From positions 1 through 29,223 of the forward strand of contig CALBLZ010000280.1 of the NCBI GenBank assembly GCA_937895715.1: a DNA stretch of 29,223 nucleotides, in the 5' to 3' direction. Both the position numbers and the translations under genes were made by a program. Below the pieces are notes generated by a model that was not told the DNA's origin, did not search any database, and worked only from the letters and a program-made list of their open reading frames with translations. This document shows, one piece after another, positions 1-6,180 of this stretch. Positions within the stretch are counted from its first letter, which is position 1, and the number at the start of each line of letters is the position of its first letter. Source of the stretch: an uncultured Candidatus Berkelbacteria bacterium (GTDB taxonomy: Bacteria; Patescibacteriota; UBA1384; CAILIB01).

Positions 1-590
1 TGGCCAAGGAAAAGGGCGCCAAGCAGACCAAGGAAGAAAAAAAGAGAGAAGCAGCAGTGCCCACTGGCACGCAACAGATTGCAGTTGTTGCTGTTGAAAA
101 AAGCATTGTTCAAGACTGGCTAGCGGTAACAGCCATGGCGAAACTTACAGTTACGAGTATTGAGCCGCGTGCCAACGCACTTGCACGCGCACTGGTTCCA
201 CCCAGCCATGTGCAGCCAGTGCTAGTAGCAGAACTGATTCGTGACCAGGTCGTTGTGGCGCTTATTCAGAGTGGGGTAGTCTGGGCGACAACAATAATGC
301 AAATGATGGCAAGCCAAACCGAGGCCGAGCACGCAGACGTGGTGGCAGACGAGCTCATACACCTGGTTAAGCTCTACCAAAATCGCACCGAAGAAGCTAT
401 GCCGGTTGAGTGGTTATACCTGGTAGGTAGTGATCCGGCAAAGCGTGAGCGATTAGGTGAAACCATGGCAAAGCTCATCGAACAGAAGCTTGCTAAGCTC
501 GACCCACAGGTTCGTTGCTTCGATCCAATTAATGAGAGCGTACTGGCTGCTGTGGGTACCTCAATCTTTTCACTTGGGGGGCGCGGATGA
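1..590 (+). CDS. pilM: Type IV pilus assembly protein PilM, C-terminal part (5' truncated)
   Basis: The reading frame is open from base 3 to the TGA at 588-590, so the start lies before the window. A Lys/Glu-rich linker (KEKGAKQTKEEKKREAA) precedes the last part of an actin-like fold. PilM is the cytoplasmic actin-like ATPase that binds the N-terminus of PilN and links the pilus platform to the inner assembly. The identification rests on the residual actin-fold look and mainly on the following genes, which have PilN and PilO shapes in the standard order. The stop overlaps the next start (ATGA), so translation is probably coupled. The charged linker is longer than I would expect in a classical PilM. 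The N-terminal nucleotide-binding half cannot be seen. Confidence 0.72.
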   Translation, partial: AKEKGAKQTKEEKKREAAVPTGTQQIAVVAVEKSIVQDWLAVTAMAKLTVTSIEPRANALARALVPPSHVQPVLVAELIRDQVVVALIQSGVVWATTIMQMMASQTEAEHADVVADELIHLVKLYQNRTEEAMPVEWLYLVGSDPAKRERLGETMAKLIEQKLAKLDPQVRCFDPINESVLAAVGTSIFSLGGRG

Positions 591-1177
591 AGATGCTTAC
601 TAATCACCAGATTAACTTCATCCCGGCAGATGTGATGCGTCGGGCCTACCGGAGGCAGTTAGTTCCGTGGGCAGTCGTCGCCTGTATGCTCACCGGCGGT
701 ATCGTTGCTGGAAGTGCCTACCTTCTCGACCGTATCAAGGAGGGGCTCGATCAAGATATTGCCACACGTGAACGTGTCCTAACGGCGGCGTCTGGTGCTC
801 AGCAAGCAGAGGAAAAATCTGCACTAGGCACTCGGCTCACCGGCGTTACCCAGCGCACCAGTGCACTCAACTCACTGGCTTTAACAGAGATAGATTGGTC
901 AGTAGTGTTTGCCCGGGCTGAGCAGCTGATTCCAAAGGATATTACACTTACTTCCTATACAGCAGCTACAAAAACAACGGGAGTTGAGCTCAAATTCTCG
1001 GGTGGCGCCCCTTCAAACTTAAGTATGGCTGGCTTTATTGGCCTGCTAAAAGAGAATAAGGAACTAACACGTTCTGCCGTAGAATCGTACAGCTACTCGC
1101 CAGCTACTGGCTTGGTACAATTTACGGTAGTGGCGGAATTCCCACAGTCAGTGGCCCTCTATAAGCGAAACAAATGA
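587..1177 (+). CDS. pilN: Type IV pilus biogenesis protein PilN
   Basis: A 196-residue bitopic membrane protein. The N-terminus carries the short cytoplasmic 'INFIP' segment typical of PilN (INLLP in the family), the part that PilM binds. One membrane helix follows at about residues 28-48, then a coiled region and a small ferredoxin-like domain containing 'LIPKDITLTSY', the usual 'iP.gv.L' segment. PilN pairs with PilO to form the inner-membrane alignment complex. The start at 587 overlaps the pilM stop as ATGA; a second in-frame ATG at 593 is an alternative. The gene is also coupled to pilO by an ATGA overlap. Confidence 0.8.
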   Translation: MKMLTNHQINFIPADVMRRAYRRQLVPWAVVACMLTGGIVAGSAYLLDRIKEGLDQDIATRERVLTAASGAQQAEEKSALGTRLTGVTQRTSALNSLALTEIDWSVVFARAEQLIPKDITLTSYTAATKTTGVELKFSGGAPSNLSMAGFIGLLKENKELTRSAVESYSYSPATGLVQFTVVAEFPQSVALYKRNK

Positions 1178-1785
1178 AGCGAATCAGCACCATTACCGTT
1201 GTGTTCGTTGTATTCAGCCTAACCATGACTGCCGGGTACTGGTACGCACTGGCTCCACGCATCTCGGCAGTGAGCCACGCCTTTGCCACGGTAGACTTGC
1301 TCGATGAGTATTCACGTGGCGTTGCCGATACGGCGCTGAGCCAAGGAAAGCAGCAGCTCTTAATCGACCAGGTTGTGACCGAGCGGGAAGCCATTGTGGC
1401 ACCACTATTACCGAGCGAAGATAGTGTGTACGATCTTTCAATTCAGATTGAGAGCTGGGCAAAAGCAAGTGGAATTACCCTCACAACACTTAGTCTCCAG
1501 GCCAGTACGGCGGGCGGTCTGCCAGCTACTACGAGTGCACAAGCGAAATCAGCGGGTTCAGTACAGCTTCCGGCTGGGGTTAAGCAGCTGCCAGTACTGC
1601 TAAATGCTGCAGGAACCTACGATCAGCTGAAAGCCTTTGTAATTGGGCTGTCACAGTTAAATCGAGAACTCCAGGTGCTCGACATTACATTTACTGGCAC
1701 TGGTGCTGCGCAGACTGCACAAATTACCGCAGCTGCCTTTTCATACCCTCCCACACCAGCCGCTACTCCAACACCTACCAAATGA
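1174..1785 (+). CDS. pilO: Type IV pilus biogenesis protein PilO-like
   Basis: A 203-residue protein with one N-terminal membrane helix (about residues 7-27), a helical or coiled segment and a C-terminal alpha/beta domain. The segment 'VYDLSIQIESWAKASGITLTTL' followed by 'YDQLKAFVIGLSQLNRELQVLDITF' matches the PilO pattern, in which the domain begins after a coiled coil and contains a 'y..l..fl..l....R...i..i.i' element. PilO pairs with PilN in the alignment complex of the type IV pilus or a related competence pilus. The start overlaps the pilN stop (ATGA) and the stop overlaps the next start in the same way. The Ala/Thr/Pro-rich C-terminal tail is low complexity. Confidence 0.76.
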   Translation: MKRISTITVVFVVFSLTMTAGYWYALAPRISAVSHAFATVDLLDEYSRGVADTALSQGKQQLLIDQVVTEREAIVAPLLPSEDSVYDLSIQIESWAKASGITLTTLSLQASTAGGLPATTSAQAKSAGSVQLPAGVKQLPVLLNAAGTYDQLKAFVIGLSQLNRELQVLDITFTGTGAAQTAQITAAAFSYPPTPAATPTPTK

Positions 1786-2081
1786 AACAAAAGTCTAAAC
1801 TAAGCTTTTCGATCTCTCCTGCAGGAACAACGCGACTGCTCTACGTGCTGTCACTCCTTGCCCTTGGTTCTTGTGTTGGTGGTGCGTGGTACTACCTGCA
1901 AACTGATGTTGCAAAGGAGCATCTTCGTCCAGAAGTCGAGCAGCGCCTTGCAAAACAGAAAGAGGGGAATATTACCGCCAATACGCTCCCCAAGCTTTCT
2001 CTAAACCAAGACAACAAGCGTCAGGGTCCGGAGGTTGTGGTAGATCCTAACACACTCGGCAAGCCGAATCCGTTCCAATAA
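1782..2081 (+). CDS. Small single-pass membrane protein at the end of the pilus operon
   Basis: A 99-residue protein with one membrane helix (about residues 19-39) and a short polar C-terminal region ending in 'GKPNPFQ'. It occupies the PilP position after pilMNO and shares translational coupling (ATGA overlap with pilO). A terminal G-[RK]-x-NPF motif is often seen in PilP-type and other small pilus or secretion proteins, which suggests a companion of the PilN/PilO complex, but the protein is too short for a normal PilP and shows no lipobox. I do not recognise a named family. The stop codon abuts the operon terminator. Confidence 0.7.
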   Translation: MKQKSKLSFSISPAGTTRLLYVLSLLALGSCVGGAWYYLQTDVAKEHLRPEVEQRLAKQKEGNITANTLPKLSLNQDNKRQGPEVVVDPNTLGKPNPFQ

Positions 2082-2110
2082 AAAGAAGGCTCCGGAGGGA
2101 GCCTTCTTTT
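2081..2110. terminator. Bidirectional intrinsic terminator
   Basis: A perfect 13-bp stem (arms 2081-2093 and 2098-2110) with a GGAG loop, A-rich on the left and T-rich on the right, so it can end transcription from both sides. It sits between the pilus operon (+) and the response regulator gene (-), which converge here. It overlaps the last base of the small membrane protein's stop codon. Confidence 0.93.
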
Positions 2111-2120
2111 TAGCGTGTGC

Positions 2121-2546
2121 TTAGGCTGCAGGAGCAGCAGGGGTGCCGCCCATGGCAATTTCGGCGGCGGCGTTGAGACGCTTTTTAACCTCTTCGATAA
2201 TTTCACCTGGCAAGACTTCTGACTTTACGATGTAGGCATCGGCCTGGGTCATGATCTTGTTGAGCTTTTCGATTTCCTGGACAAGAGCAGTAACGATAAT
2301 AACCGGAATATTCTTGGTAACCGGATTTTCCTTGAGGTTTTTGAGTACATCGAGGCCGTTCATTTTAGGCATCATGATGTCGAGAATGATAAGCGACGGG
2401 TTGTACTCTTTTACAAACTCGAGGGCTTCTTCGCCGTTACCAGCGTGAACCACGGTGAAGCCTTCTTGCTTGAGCCGTTCGGTGTAGAGCTCTGAGAGAA
2501 TAATGTCGTCTTCAGCCAGAAGGATAGTTGTGCCTTCGTATGCCAT
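2121..2546 (-). CDS. Single-domain response regulator (CheY-like receiver)
   Basis: A 141-residue protein made of one receiver domain. The acidic pair is seen in 'LLAEDDIILSELY', the phosphoacceptor Asp in 'LIILDIMMPKMNG', the conserved Thr in 'IIVTA' and the Lys in 'AYIVKSE'. No output domain follows, only an Ala/Pro-rich tail. Such proteins receive phosphate from a histidine kinase and act by protein contact or in a phosphorelay. No kinase is adjacent; the nearest are the two orphan kinases at 8370-12680, so a pairing is possible but unproven. Because the pilus operon is next door and convergent, a role in pilus control (PilG/PilH-like) is a guess. Confidence 0.93.
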   Translation of the reverse strand: MAYEGTTILLAEDDIILSELYTERLKQEGFTVVHAGNGEEALEFVKEYNPSLIILDIMMPKMNGLDVLKNLKENPVTKNIPVIIVTALVQEIEKLNKIMTQADAYIVKSEVLPGEIIEEVKKRLNAAAEIAMGGTPAAPAA

Positions 2547-2574
2547 AGGTGTGCGTTACGGTATGTTCGCAGTT

Positions 2575-2583
2575 AGTATACCA
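2575..2583 (-). promoter_or_regulatory. Extended -10 promoter of the response regulator
   Basis: On the minus strand this reads TGGTATACT, an extended -10 (TGn plus TATACT) about 28 bases upstream of the ATG at 2546. No good -35 is visible, as is common with extended -10 promoters. The expected RNA start leaves a leader of roughly 20 bases. Confidence 0.55.
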
Positions 2584-2635
2584 CGGTTCGAGAATAGTAA
2601 AGAGTGTGTCCAGCCGCTGGACTAGGTTGTGACGA

Positions 2636-2665
2636 TTGATTTTGTATATTACTGTAATATACAAT
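2636..2665 (+). promoter_or_regulatory. Promoter and palindromic operator of the toxin-antitoxin pair
   Basis: A perfect inverted repeat, TTGTATATTA-CTG-TAATATACAA (2642-2664), lies just ahead of the toxin gene. A plausible promoter overlaps it: TTGATT (2636-2641), an 18-base spacer and TACAAT (2660-2665). The repeat would cover the spacer and -10, which is where an autorepressing ribbon-helix-helix antitoxin normally binds. The operator role is inferred from position and symmetry. Confidence 0.66.
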
Positions 2666-2684
2666 CTAGCAGTAATCATCGACT

Positions 2685-2990
2685 ATGAGAGAGAATGTTT
2701 CGGCGGAGTTTGAGTGGGATTCTGCGAATGAATGCAAAAGCCAGCTTAAGCACGGAGTGAGTAAAGAGGAAGCAGAGGAAGTGTTTAGGAACCGACCTGT
2801 TATACTCCCGGATATTCAACACTCTCAGGAAGAGGATCGGTTTCAGGCATTGGGGGTTACTGTGCAGGGTAGAGTAATCGTTATAGCCTTTACAGTTCGT
2901 GAGGGGAGATTGCGAGTAATTATGGCAAGGGACGCTCATCGAAAAGAAGCTGGTATTTACCTAGACCTAAATAATGTAAATCATGACTAA
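2685..2990 (+). CDS. brnT: BrnT family type II toxin
   Basis: A 101-residue protein with the BrnT pattern in order: 'FEWDSANECKSQLKHGVS' at the N-terminus, 'EEAEEVF', 'DIQHSQEEDRFQALG' in the middle and 'FTVREGRLRVIMAR' near the end. BrnT toxins have a RelE-like ribonuclease fold and block translation. The gene is followed with an 8-base overlap by a ribbon-helix-helix protein, matching the toxin-first order of brnTA. No Shine-Dalgarno sequence precedes the ATG, and the predicted leader is short (about 12 bases). The catalytic residues have not been checked against a structure. Confidence 0.9.
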   Translation: MRENVSAEFEWDSANECKSQLKHGVSKEEAEEVFRNRPVILPDIQHSQEEDRFQALGVTVQGRVIVIAFTVREGRLRVIMARDAHRKEAGIYLDLNNVNHD

Positions 2991-3264
2991 GCAAACCTAC
3001 GTAAAGAATGAGAAGGGAAATTTCTGGCTTGATCACGACCTTACAGACTACTACAAGCCTGATGATTTCGAGCTTGTGACATTTCCTAACCTTAAGCCTT
3101 CTACCGAATCAATCTCACTCCGCCTACCCGAGGAGCTACTGGCCAAGATTAAAGGAATGGCCAACAAGCGCGACGTTCCTTACCAGTCACTCATCAAAAT
3201 GATCCTCGCTGATAGGGTAGAAGAAGAGCAGCTACGCTATGCTGCTACCAAAAAAAGGCCGTAA
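2983..3264 (+). CDS. CopG/BrnA-type ribbon-helix-helix antitoxin
   Basis: A 93-residue protein. Its N-terminal part ('NFWLDHDLTDYYKPDDFE') is the likely toxin-binding segment. A ribbon-helix-helix domain follows: strand 'ESISLRLP', first helix 'EELLAKIKGMANKRD', second helix 'YQSLIKMILADRVEEE'. This matches the CopG-like antitoxins found with BrnT. It should neutralise the toxin and, as a dimer, bind the palindrome at 2642-2664. The ATG lies inside the toxin gene's last codons, so translation is probably coupled. The last codons and the TAA stop form one arm of the terminator. Confidence 0.87.
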   Translation: MTKQTYVKNEKGNFWLDHDLTDYYKPDDFELVTFPNLKPSTESISLRLPEELLAKIKGMANKRDVPYQSLIKMILADRVEEEQLRYAATKKRP

Positions 3265-3277
3265 CCACGGCCTTTTT
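3252..3277. terminator. Bidirectional terminator overlapping the antitoxin stop codon
   Basis: A perfect 11-bp stem (3252-3262 and 3267-3277) with loop AACC. The stop TAA (3262-3264) falls at the stem-loop junction. It has A and T tracts on opposite sides and separates the convergent antitoxin (+) and thrS (-) genes. Confidence 0.9.
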
Positions 3278-3288
3278 GGCAAACTAAG

Positions 3289-5142
3289 CTATTCCGCGCT
3301 AACAGTCGCTGGGTTATAACTCGTCAGGAAATCAGCCAAAGCGCTGATAGCAACTTTCTGCTCGCCAGCCTGGGTGCGTACACTTACTTCTTGAGCAGCC
3401 TCATCTTTTGGCCCAATAATCAGGATCACGGGAACCTTCTCTAATTCAGCGTCGCGAATCTTTTTGCCGAGCGATTCAGTGCGGTGGTCAACTTCGTAGC
3501 GGATCTCGTTGCCCCGGATCGGAAACTCCAGGCTTACGCTCTTAACAATCTCAACAACCTCGCTCATATACGTTTCCATGTTGTCGTTGAGTGGCAGAAT
3601 CTTAACCTGAACCGGTGATACCCAGAATGGGAGGCGGCCAGCCGTGTGCTCAAGAATAATCCCAATGAAGCGCTCGAGGGAGCCGTAGATTGCGCGGTGG
3701 AATACTACGGGAGTCTTGTCAGAGCCGTCTTCTGCGGTGTAGGTGAGGCCGAAGTTGCGGGGCAGCTGAAAGTCGAGCTGAATGGTGCCACACTGCCACT
3801 CGCGCTTGAGCGAATCTTGGAAGTGAATGTCAATCTTTGGCCCGTAGAAGGCGCCATCTTTCTCTTTGATTCCGTAGTCAAAGCCTGATTTTTTCAGCGA
3901 TTCTTCAAGCTCTTTTTCGGCCTTGTTCCAGGTTTCAATGTCGCCCATGTAGTCGTCTGGTCGGGTGCTTAAATAAAGCTTAACTTTATCTGCAATATCG
4001 AAGGCGCCGTAAAAGTCACGGGCAATCTGCAAGATAGCGGCTGCCTCATCCTTAATCTGTTCTTCGGTAATGAAGTTGTGTGAGTCATCCTGGCAGAAGC
4101 AGCGGGCTCGCATTAAGCCGTGCAGCGCGCCGGGAATTTCGTCGCGGTGCAGAATGTCGCTATCTGAAAAACGCAGGGGAAGGTCGCGGTAGCTGCGGCT
4201 CTTGAATCCAAACGTAACCATCGCATTCGGGCAGTTCATTGGCTTAAGAGCCCACTGCTCATCACTCTTCGACTTGGTAAGGAACATGTCATCTTTGTAG
4301 TACTGCCAGTGCCCAGAAATCTCCCAGAGCTCTTTCTTGTTAATAAGAGGAGACGCGATTTCCTGGTAGCCATGCTCGCGGTGGTACTGACGGAAAAACT
4401 CAATGAGGGTGTTTTTGAGGGTGAGTCCTTTTGGCAGCCAGTAGGCCAGGCCAGGTGCAGTTTCGTGGAAGAAGAAGAGCTCGAGCTCGCGGCCGAGTTT
4501 GCGGTGATCGCGTTTAATTGCTTCTTCGCGAACGCGAATTGCTTCATCTAGCTCTTCCTTTGAATCATAGATGAGGGCGTACATGCGCTGCATGCTAATT
4601 CCGCGCTCTTGGTCGCCGCGCCAGTAGGCGGCAGAGAACCTGTCAGCTTGCACACCCATGCCGCGTAGTTCTGCTACTTCTGCTACGTGTGGCCCACGAC
4701 AGAGGTCCTCAAAGAGAATCTCGCCAGTTGCCGCATCTTCGATGGTGTAAATGCTAATAACAGGCTTGCCTTCGCCACCGAGCGCTTCACGAGCCTGCTC
4801 GTCGAGCTTGGTGGTGCCGAACTTTTTCAGGTCGCCGAGGAGTTCTACCTTAAGGGGCTGCTTTTTATCGTTAAAGCGCTTGATAGCGTCTTCAAGATCT
4901 ACTTCGACACGCTTAAATACCAGGTTGCGCTTGAGCAACTCATGATATTTTTTGGTAATCGCCTGCATATCTTCTGGGGTGAAGGTGCGCGGGAGTACAA
5001 AATCGTAGTAGCAACCAGATTCAATAACAGGACCAACACCAAACTGTACGGTGTCGCCAAAGAGTTGCAGCACGGCAGTTGCGAGTAAGTGACCGGCGGA
5101 GTGACGCTTAACGTCGAGGGGGGCAGAATTGAGGTGGGACAT
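3289..5142 (-). CDS. thrS: Threonyl-tRNA synthetase without the N-terminal TGS domain
   Basis: A 617-residue class II synthetase that charges tRNA-Thr. The editing domain is intact: H14 and H18 in 'RHSAGH', and C148 and H152 in 'CRGPH'. The catalytic zinc ligands are C304 ('MNCPN'), H355 ('QDDSHNF') and H482 ('VVFHRAIYGSLERF'). The C-terminal anticodon-binding domain follows ('PVQVKILPL...'). In the E. coli enzyme the first editing His is residue 73, so about 59 residues, the TGS domain, are missing. An in-frame TAG at 5149-5151 lies two codons before the ATG, so no longer in-frame start exists. The gene lies downstream of a peptide-leader attenuator with a run of Thr codons (5224-5332). A weak promoter-like TAGCAT eight bases before the ATG could give an unattenuated transcript. 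Confidence 0.97.
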   Translation of the reverse strand: MSHLNSAPLDVKRHSAGHLLATAVLQLFGDTVQFGVGPVIESGCYYDFVLPRTFTPEDMQAITKKYHELLKRNLVFKRVEVDLEDAIKRFNDKKQPLKVELLGDLKKFGTTKLDEQAREALGGEGKPVISIYTIEDAATGEILFEDLCRGPHVAEVAELRGMGVQADRFSAAYWRGDQERGISMQRMYALIYDSKEELDEAIRVREEAIKRDHRKLGRELELFFFHETAPGLAYWLPKGLTLKNTLIEFFRQYHREHGYQEIASPLINKKELWEISGHWQYYKDDMFLTKSKSDEQWALKPMNCPNAMVTFGFKSRSYRDLPLRFSDSDILHRDEIPGALHGLMRARCFCQDDSHNFITEEQIKDEAAAILQIARDFYGAFDIADKVKLYLSTRPDDYMGDIETWNKAEKELEESLKKSGFDYGIKEKDGAFYGPKIDIHFQDSLKREWQCGTIQLDFQLPRNFGLTYTAEDGSDKTPVVFHRAIYGSLERFIGIILEHTAGRLPFWVSPVQVKILPLNDNMETYMSEVVEIVKSVSLEFPIRGNEIRYEVDHRTESLGKKIRDAELEKVPVILIIGPKDEAAQEVSVRTQAGEQKVAISALADFLTSYNPATVSAE

Positions 5143-5223
5143 ATAGGACTATGCTATCAGGTGAATAATCTGGTGGAAAGGTGTATCAGGGTCAATTGTG
5201 TCTGTCATAGAGTGACATTAGGG

Positions 5224-5314
5224 ATAAAGAAAAACCGCCTTCTGGCGAAGGCGGTTTGCGTTGCATTCAACTACAAAACTAACCTTCGCAGGAAGGGGTA
5301 GTTGTTGTGGTGGT
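5224..5314 (-). promoter_or_regulatory. Transcription attenuator controlling thrS (alternative RNA structures)
   Basis: Read on the minus strand, four segments can pair in exclusive ways. Segment 1 (5296-5292, CCTTC) pairs with segment 2 (5287-5283, GAAGG). Segment 2 (5289-5283, GCGAAGG) also pairs perfectly over 7 bp with segment 3 (5251-5245, CCTTCGC), and this pairing uses the left arm and loop of the terminator. Segments 3 and 4 form the terminator stem (5257-5247 with 5242-5232). A ribosome stalled on the Thr codons (5314-5297) would cover segment 1 and free segment 2 to block the terminator. With ample Thr-tRNA the ribosome reaches the stop at 5279, masks segment 2 and lets the terminator form. 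The sequence shows the pairings; the mechanism is inferred by analogy with known amino-acid attenuators. Confidence 0.85.
5232..5257 (-). terminator. Intrinsic terminator in the thrS leader
   Basis: A perfect 11-bp GC-rich stem (5232-5242 and 5247-5257) with a 4-base loop. On the minus strand it is followed by TTCTTTA, which extends the U-run of the stem; on the plus strand the downstream bases are GCGTTGC, so it acts toward thrS. No minus-strand gene other than the leader ORF lies upstream of it, which argues for attenuation rather than gene-end termination. Confidence 0.9.
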
Positions 5315-5332
5315 GAAAGAATACACGCGCAT
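5279..5332 (-). CDS. Threonine-rich leader peptide of the thrS attenuator
   Basis: A 17-codon ORF encoding MRVYSFTTTTTTPSCEG, with six consecutive Thr codons (ACC ACC ACA ACA ACT ACC at 5314-5297), followed by TAG. It lies 21 bases ahead of the terminator stem and about 140 bases ahead of thrS. Regulatory codons for the amino acid of the downstream synthetase are the signature of leader-peptide attenuation, as in E. coli thrL and, for a synthetase, pheM ahead of pheST. There is no Shine-Dalgarno sequence, but TACACT (5344-5339 on the minus strand) ends exactly six bases before the ATG, so the RNA may begin at the start codon. The peptide itself probably has no function once made. Confidence 0.88.
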   Translation of the reverse strand: MRVYSFTTTTTTPSCEG

Positions 5333-5338
5333 GCAGAG

Positions 5339-5380
5339 AGTGTAGCAGAGATTGTCTTTACAGTGAACTGAGTCCGCCAA
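5339..5380 (-). promoter_or_regulatory. Promoter region of the thrS leader transcript
   Basis: Two overlapping minus-strand options are visible. One is TTCACT (5367-5362), a 17-base spacer and TACACT (5344-5339), placing the RNA start at the leader ATG. The other is TTGGCG (5380-5375), an 18-base spacer and GACAAT (5356-5351), giving a leader of about 12 bases. I favour the first because the same -10-N6-ATG spacing occurs at 16466 and 24640. Neither -35 is strong. The region lies back to back with the plus-strand promoter at 5400. Confidence 0.5.
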
Positions 5381-5399
5381 GCCTACTGGTCTAGTAATC

Positions 5400-5428
5400 T
5401 TGACAAAATGGCTCTGATAGTGTACTAT
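5400..5428 (+). promoter_or_regulatory. Sigma70-type promoter of the VWA/coiled-coil operon
   Basis: TTGACA (5400-5405), a 17-base spacer and TACTAT (5423-5428): a consensus -35 and a good -10 at ideal spacing. The expected RNA start near 5435 leaves a leader of about 40 bases with a purine-rich GGATGGGA stretch ahead of the ATG at 5476. Confidence 0.85.
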
Positions 5429-5475
5429 GCGCCGGAATTCATCGTTGCCTTAAGAGGGCTGGATGGGACCTTGAC

Positions 5476-6180
5476 ATGAAGGATTTGAAGAACAGTTTCT
5501 TGCCACTTTTGGTGCTGTTGTCTCTGGCGTTTTCCGCCGGATGTCAGCAACCGCCTTCGCCAATCAGCCTCTTGGTCGCGTTTGACGCCACCACGAGCAG
5601 CCGGACGCTCCAGCCAGAGCAAGTCCGGTTCGCCAAGACACTCTCGAACGAGGGACTGCAGGCGGGTAGGGAATCCATTTCCCTTTCCGTTTATGCCTTT
5701 GGGCCTCCCGATACCCGGTTGGTGATCGACACCACTCAGGTGAGGGAAGTTTCAGAGCTTGCTACCCTTGACGACGTGATCGCCAAGGTGCCTCCCACGG
5801 TTTGGGGCAAGACTCGTTGGCATCCTATGCTTCGCGAGCTCTTGACCAAGGTTAAGCTCTCAGCCCAGCCTGTTGTCGTGTACTTCGCCAGCGATGGTGA
5901 AATCCACGACCTGGAGGTGGCTAAGCAGCTGGCTCGTGAGCTTGTCGCGCACCCCAATGTACGAGGTGTTGTCGTCGGTCCGGCGACCAATGCGCTTACC
6001 CAAGCGCAGATCGAGCTGCTTCGGGATACCCCCGGCGCAAAGCTAGATGGTCAACCGCAGGGTGTCCAGATGCGCAAGCAAATGGATGAGCTCTTCGGCA
6101 CAGCATCGCCCAAGGTCGTTGTGTTCGACCAAAACAACACTGAAACGGCGCTCGAAAGGGCAAGAGAACTGCTGAAATGA
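5476..6180 (+). CDS. VWA-domain lipoprotein-like protein
   Basis: A 234-residue protein. The first 22 residues form a hydrophobic signal ending in 'AFSAGC', with C23 as the probable lipid-attachment Cys; the lipobox is imperfect (Ser at -3). The rest looks like a von Willebrand factor A domain with a complete-looking metal site: D37-x-T39-x-S41, T113 in 'WGKTRW' and D140 in 'FASDGE'. Such domains bind partners through a metal ion, here probably outside the membrane. The stop overlaps the next start (ATGA), so the two products are likely partners. The gene has its own strong promoter at 5400. No specific family is recognised. Confidence 0.82.
   Translation: MKDLKNSFLPLLVLLSLAFSAGCQQPPSPISLLVAFDATTSSRTLQPEQVRFAKTLSNEGLQAGRESISLSVYAFGPPDTRLVIDTTQVREVSELATLDDVIAKVPPTVWGKTRWHPMLRELLTKVKLSAQPVVVYFASDGEIHDLEVAKQLARELVAHPNVRGVVVGPATNALTQAQIELLRDTPGAKLDGQPQGVQMRKQMDELFGTASPKVVVFDQNNTETALERARELLK

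Noticed and set aside
4309..5088. Open frames on the plus strand opposite thrS (for example 4309-4551 and 4687-5088)
   Set aside because: They are antisense to a highly conserved gene and their translations show no family pattern or start signals.
5143..5475. T-box riboswitch upstream of thrS
   Set aside because: No T-box core (GGTGG-ACC-type) sequence or specifier stem is visible. The Thr-codon ORF and the alternative hairpins explain the terminator better.
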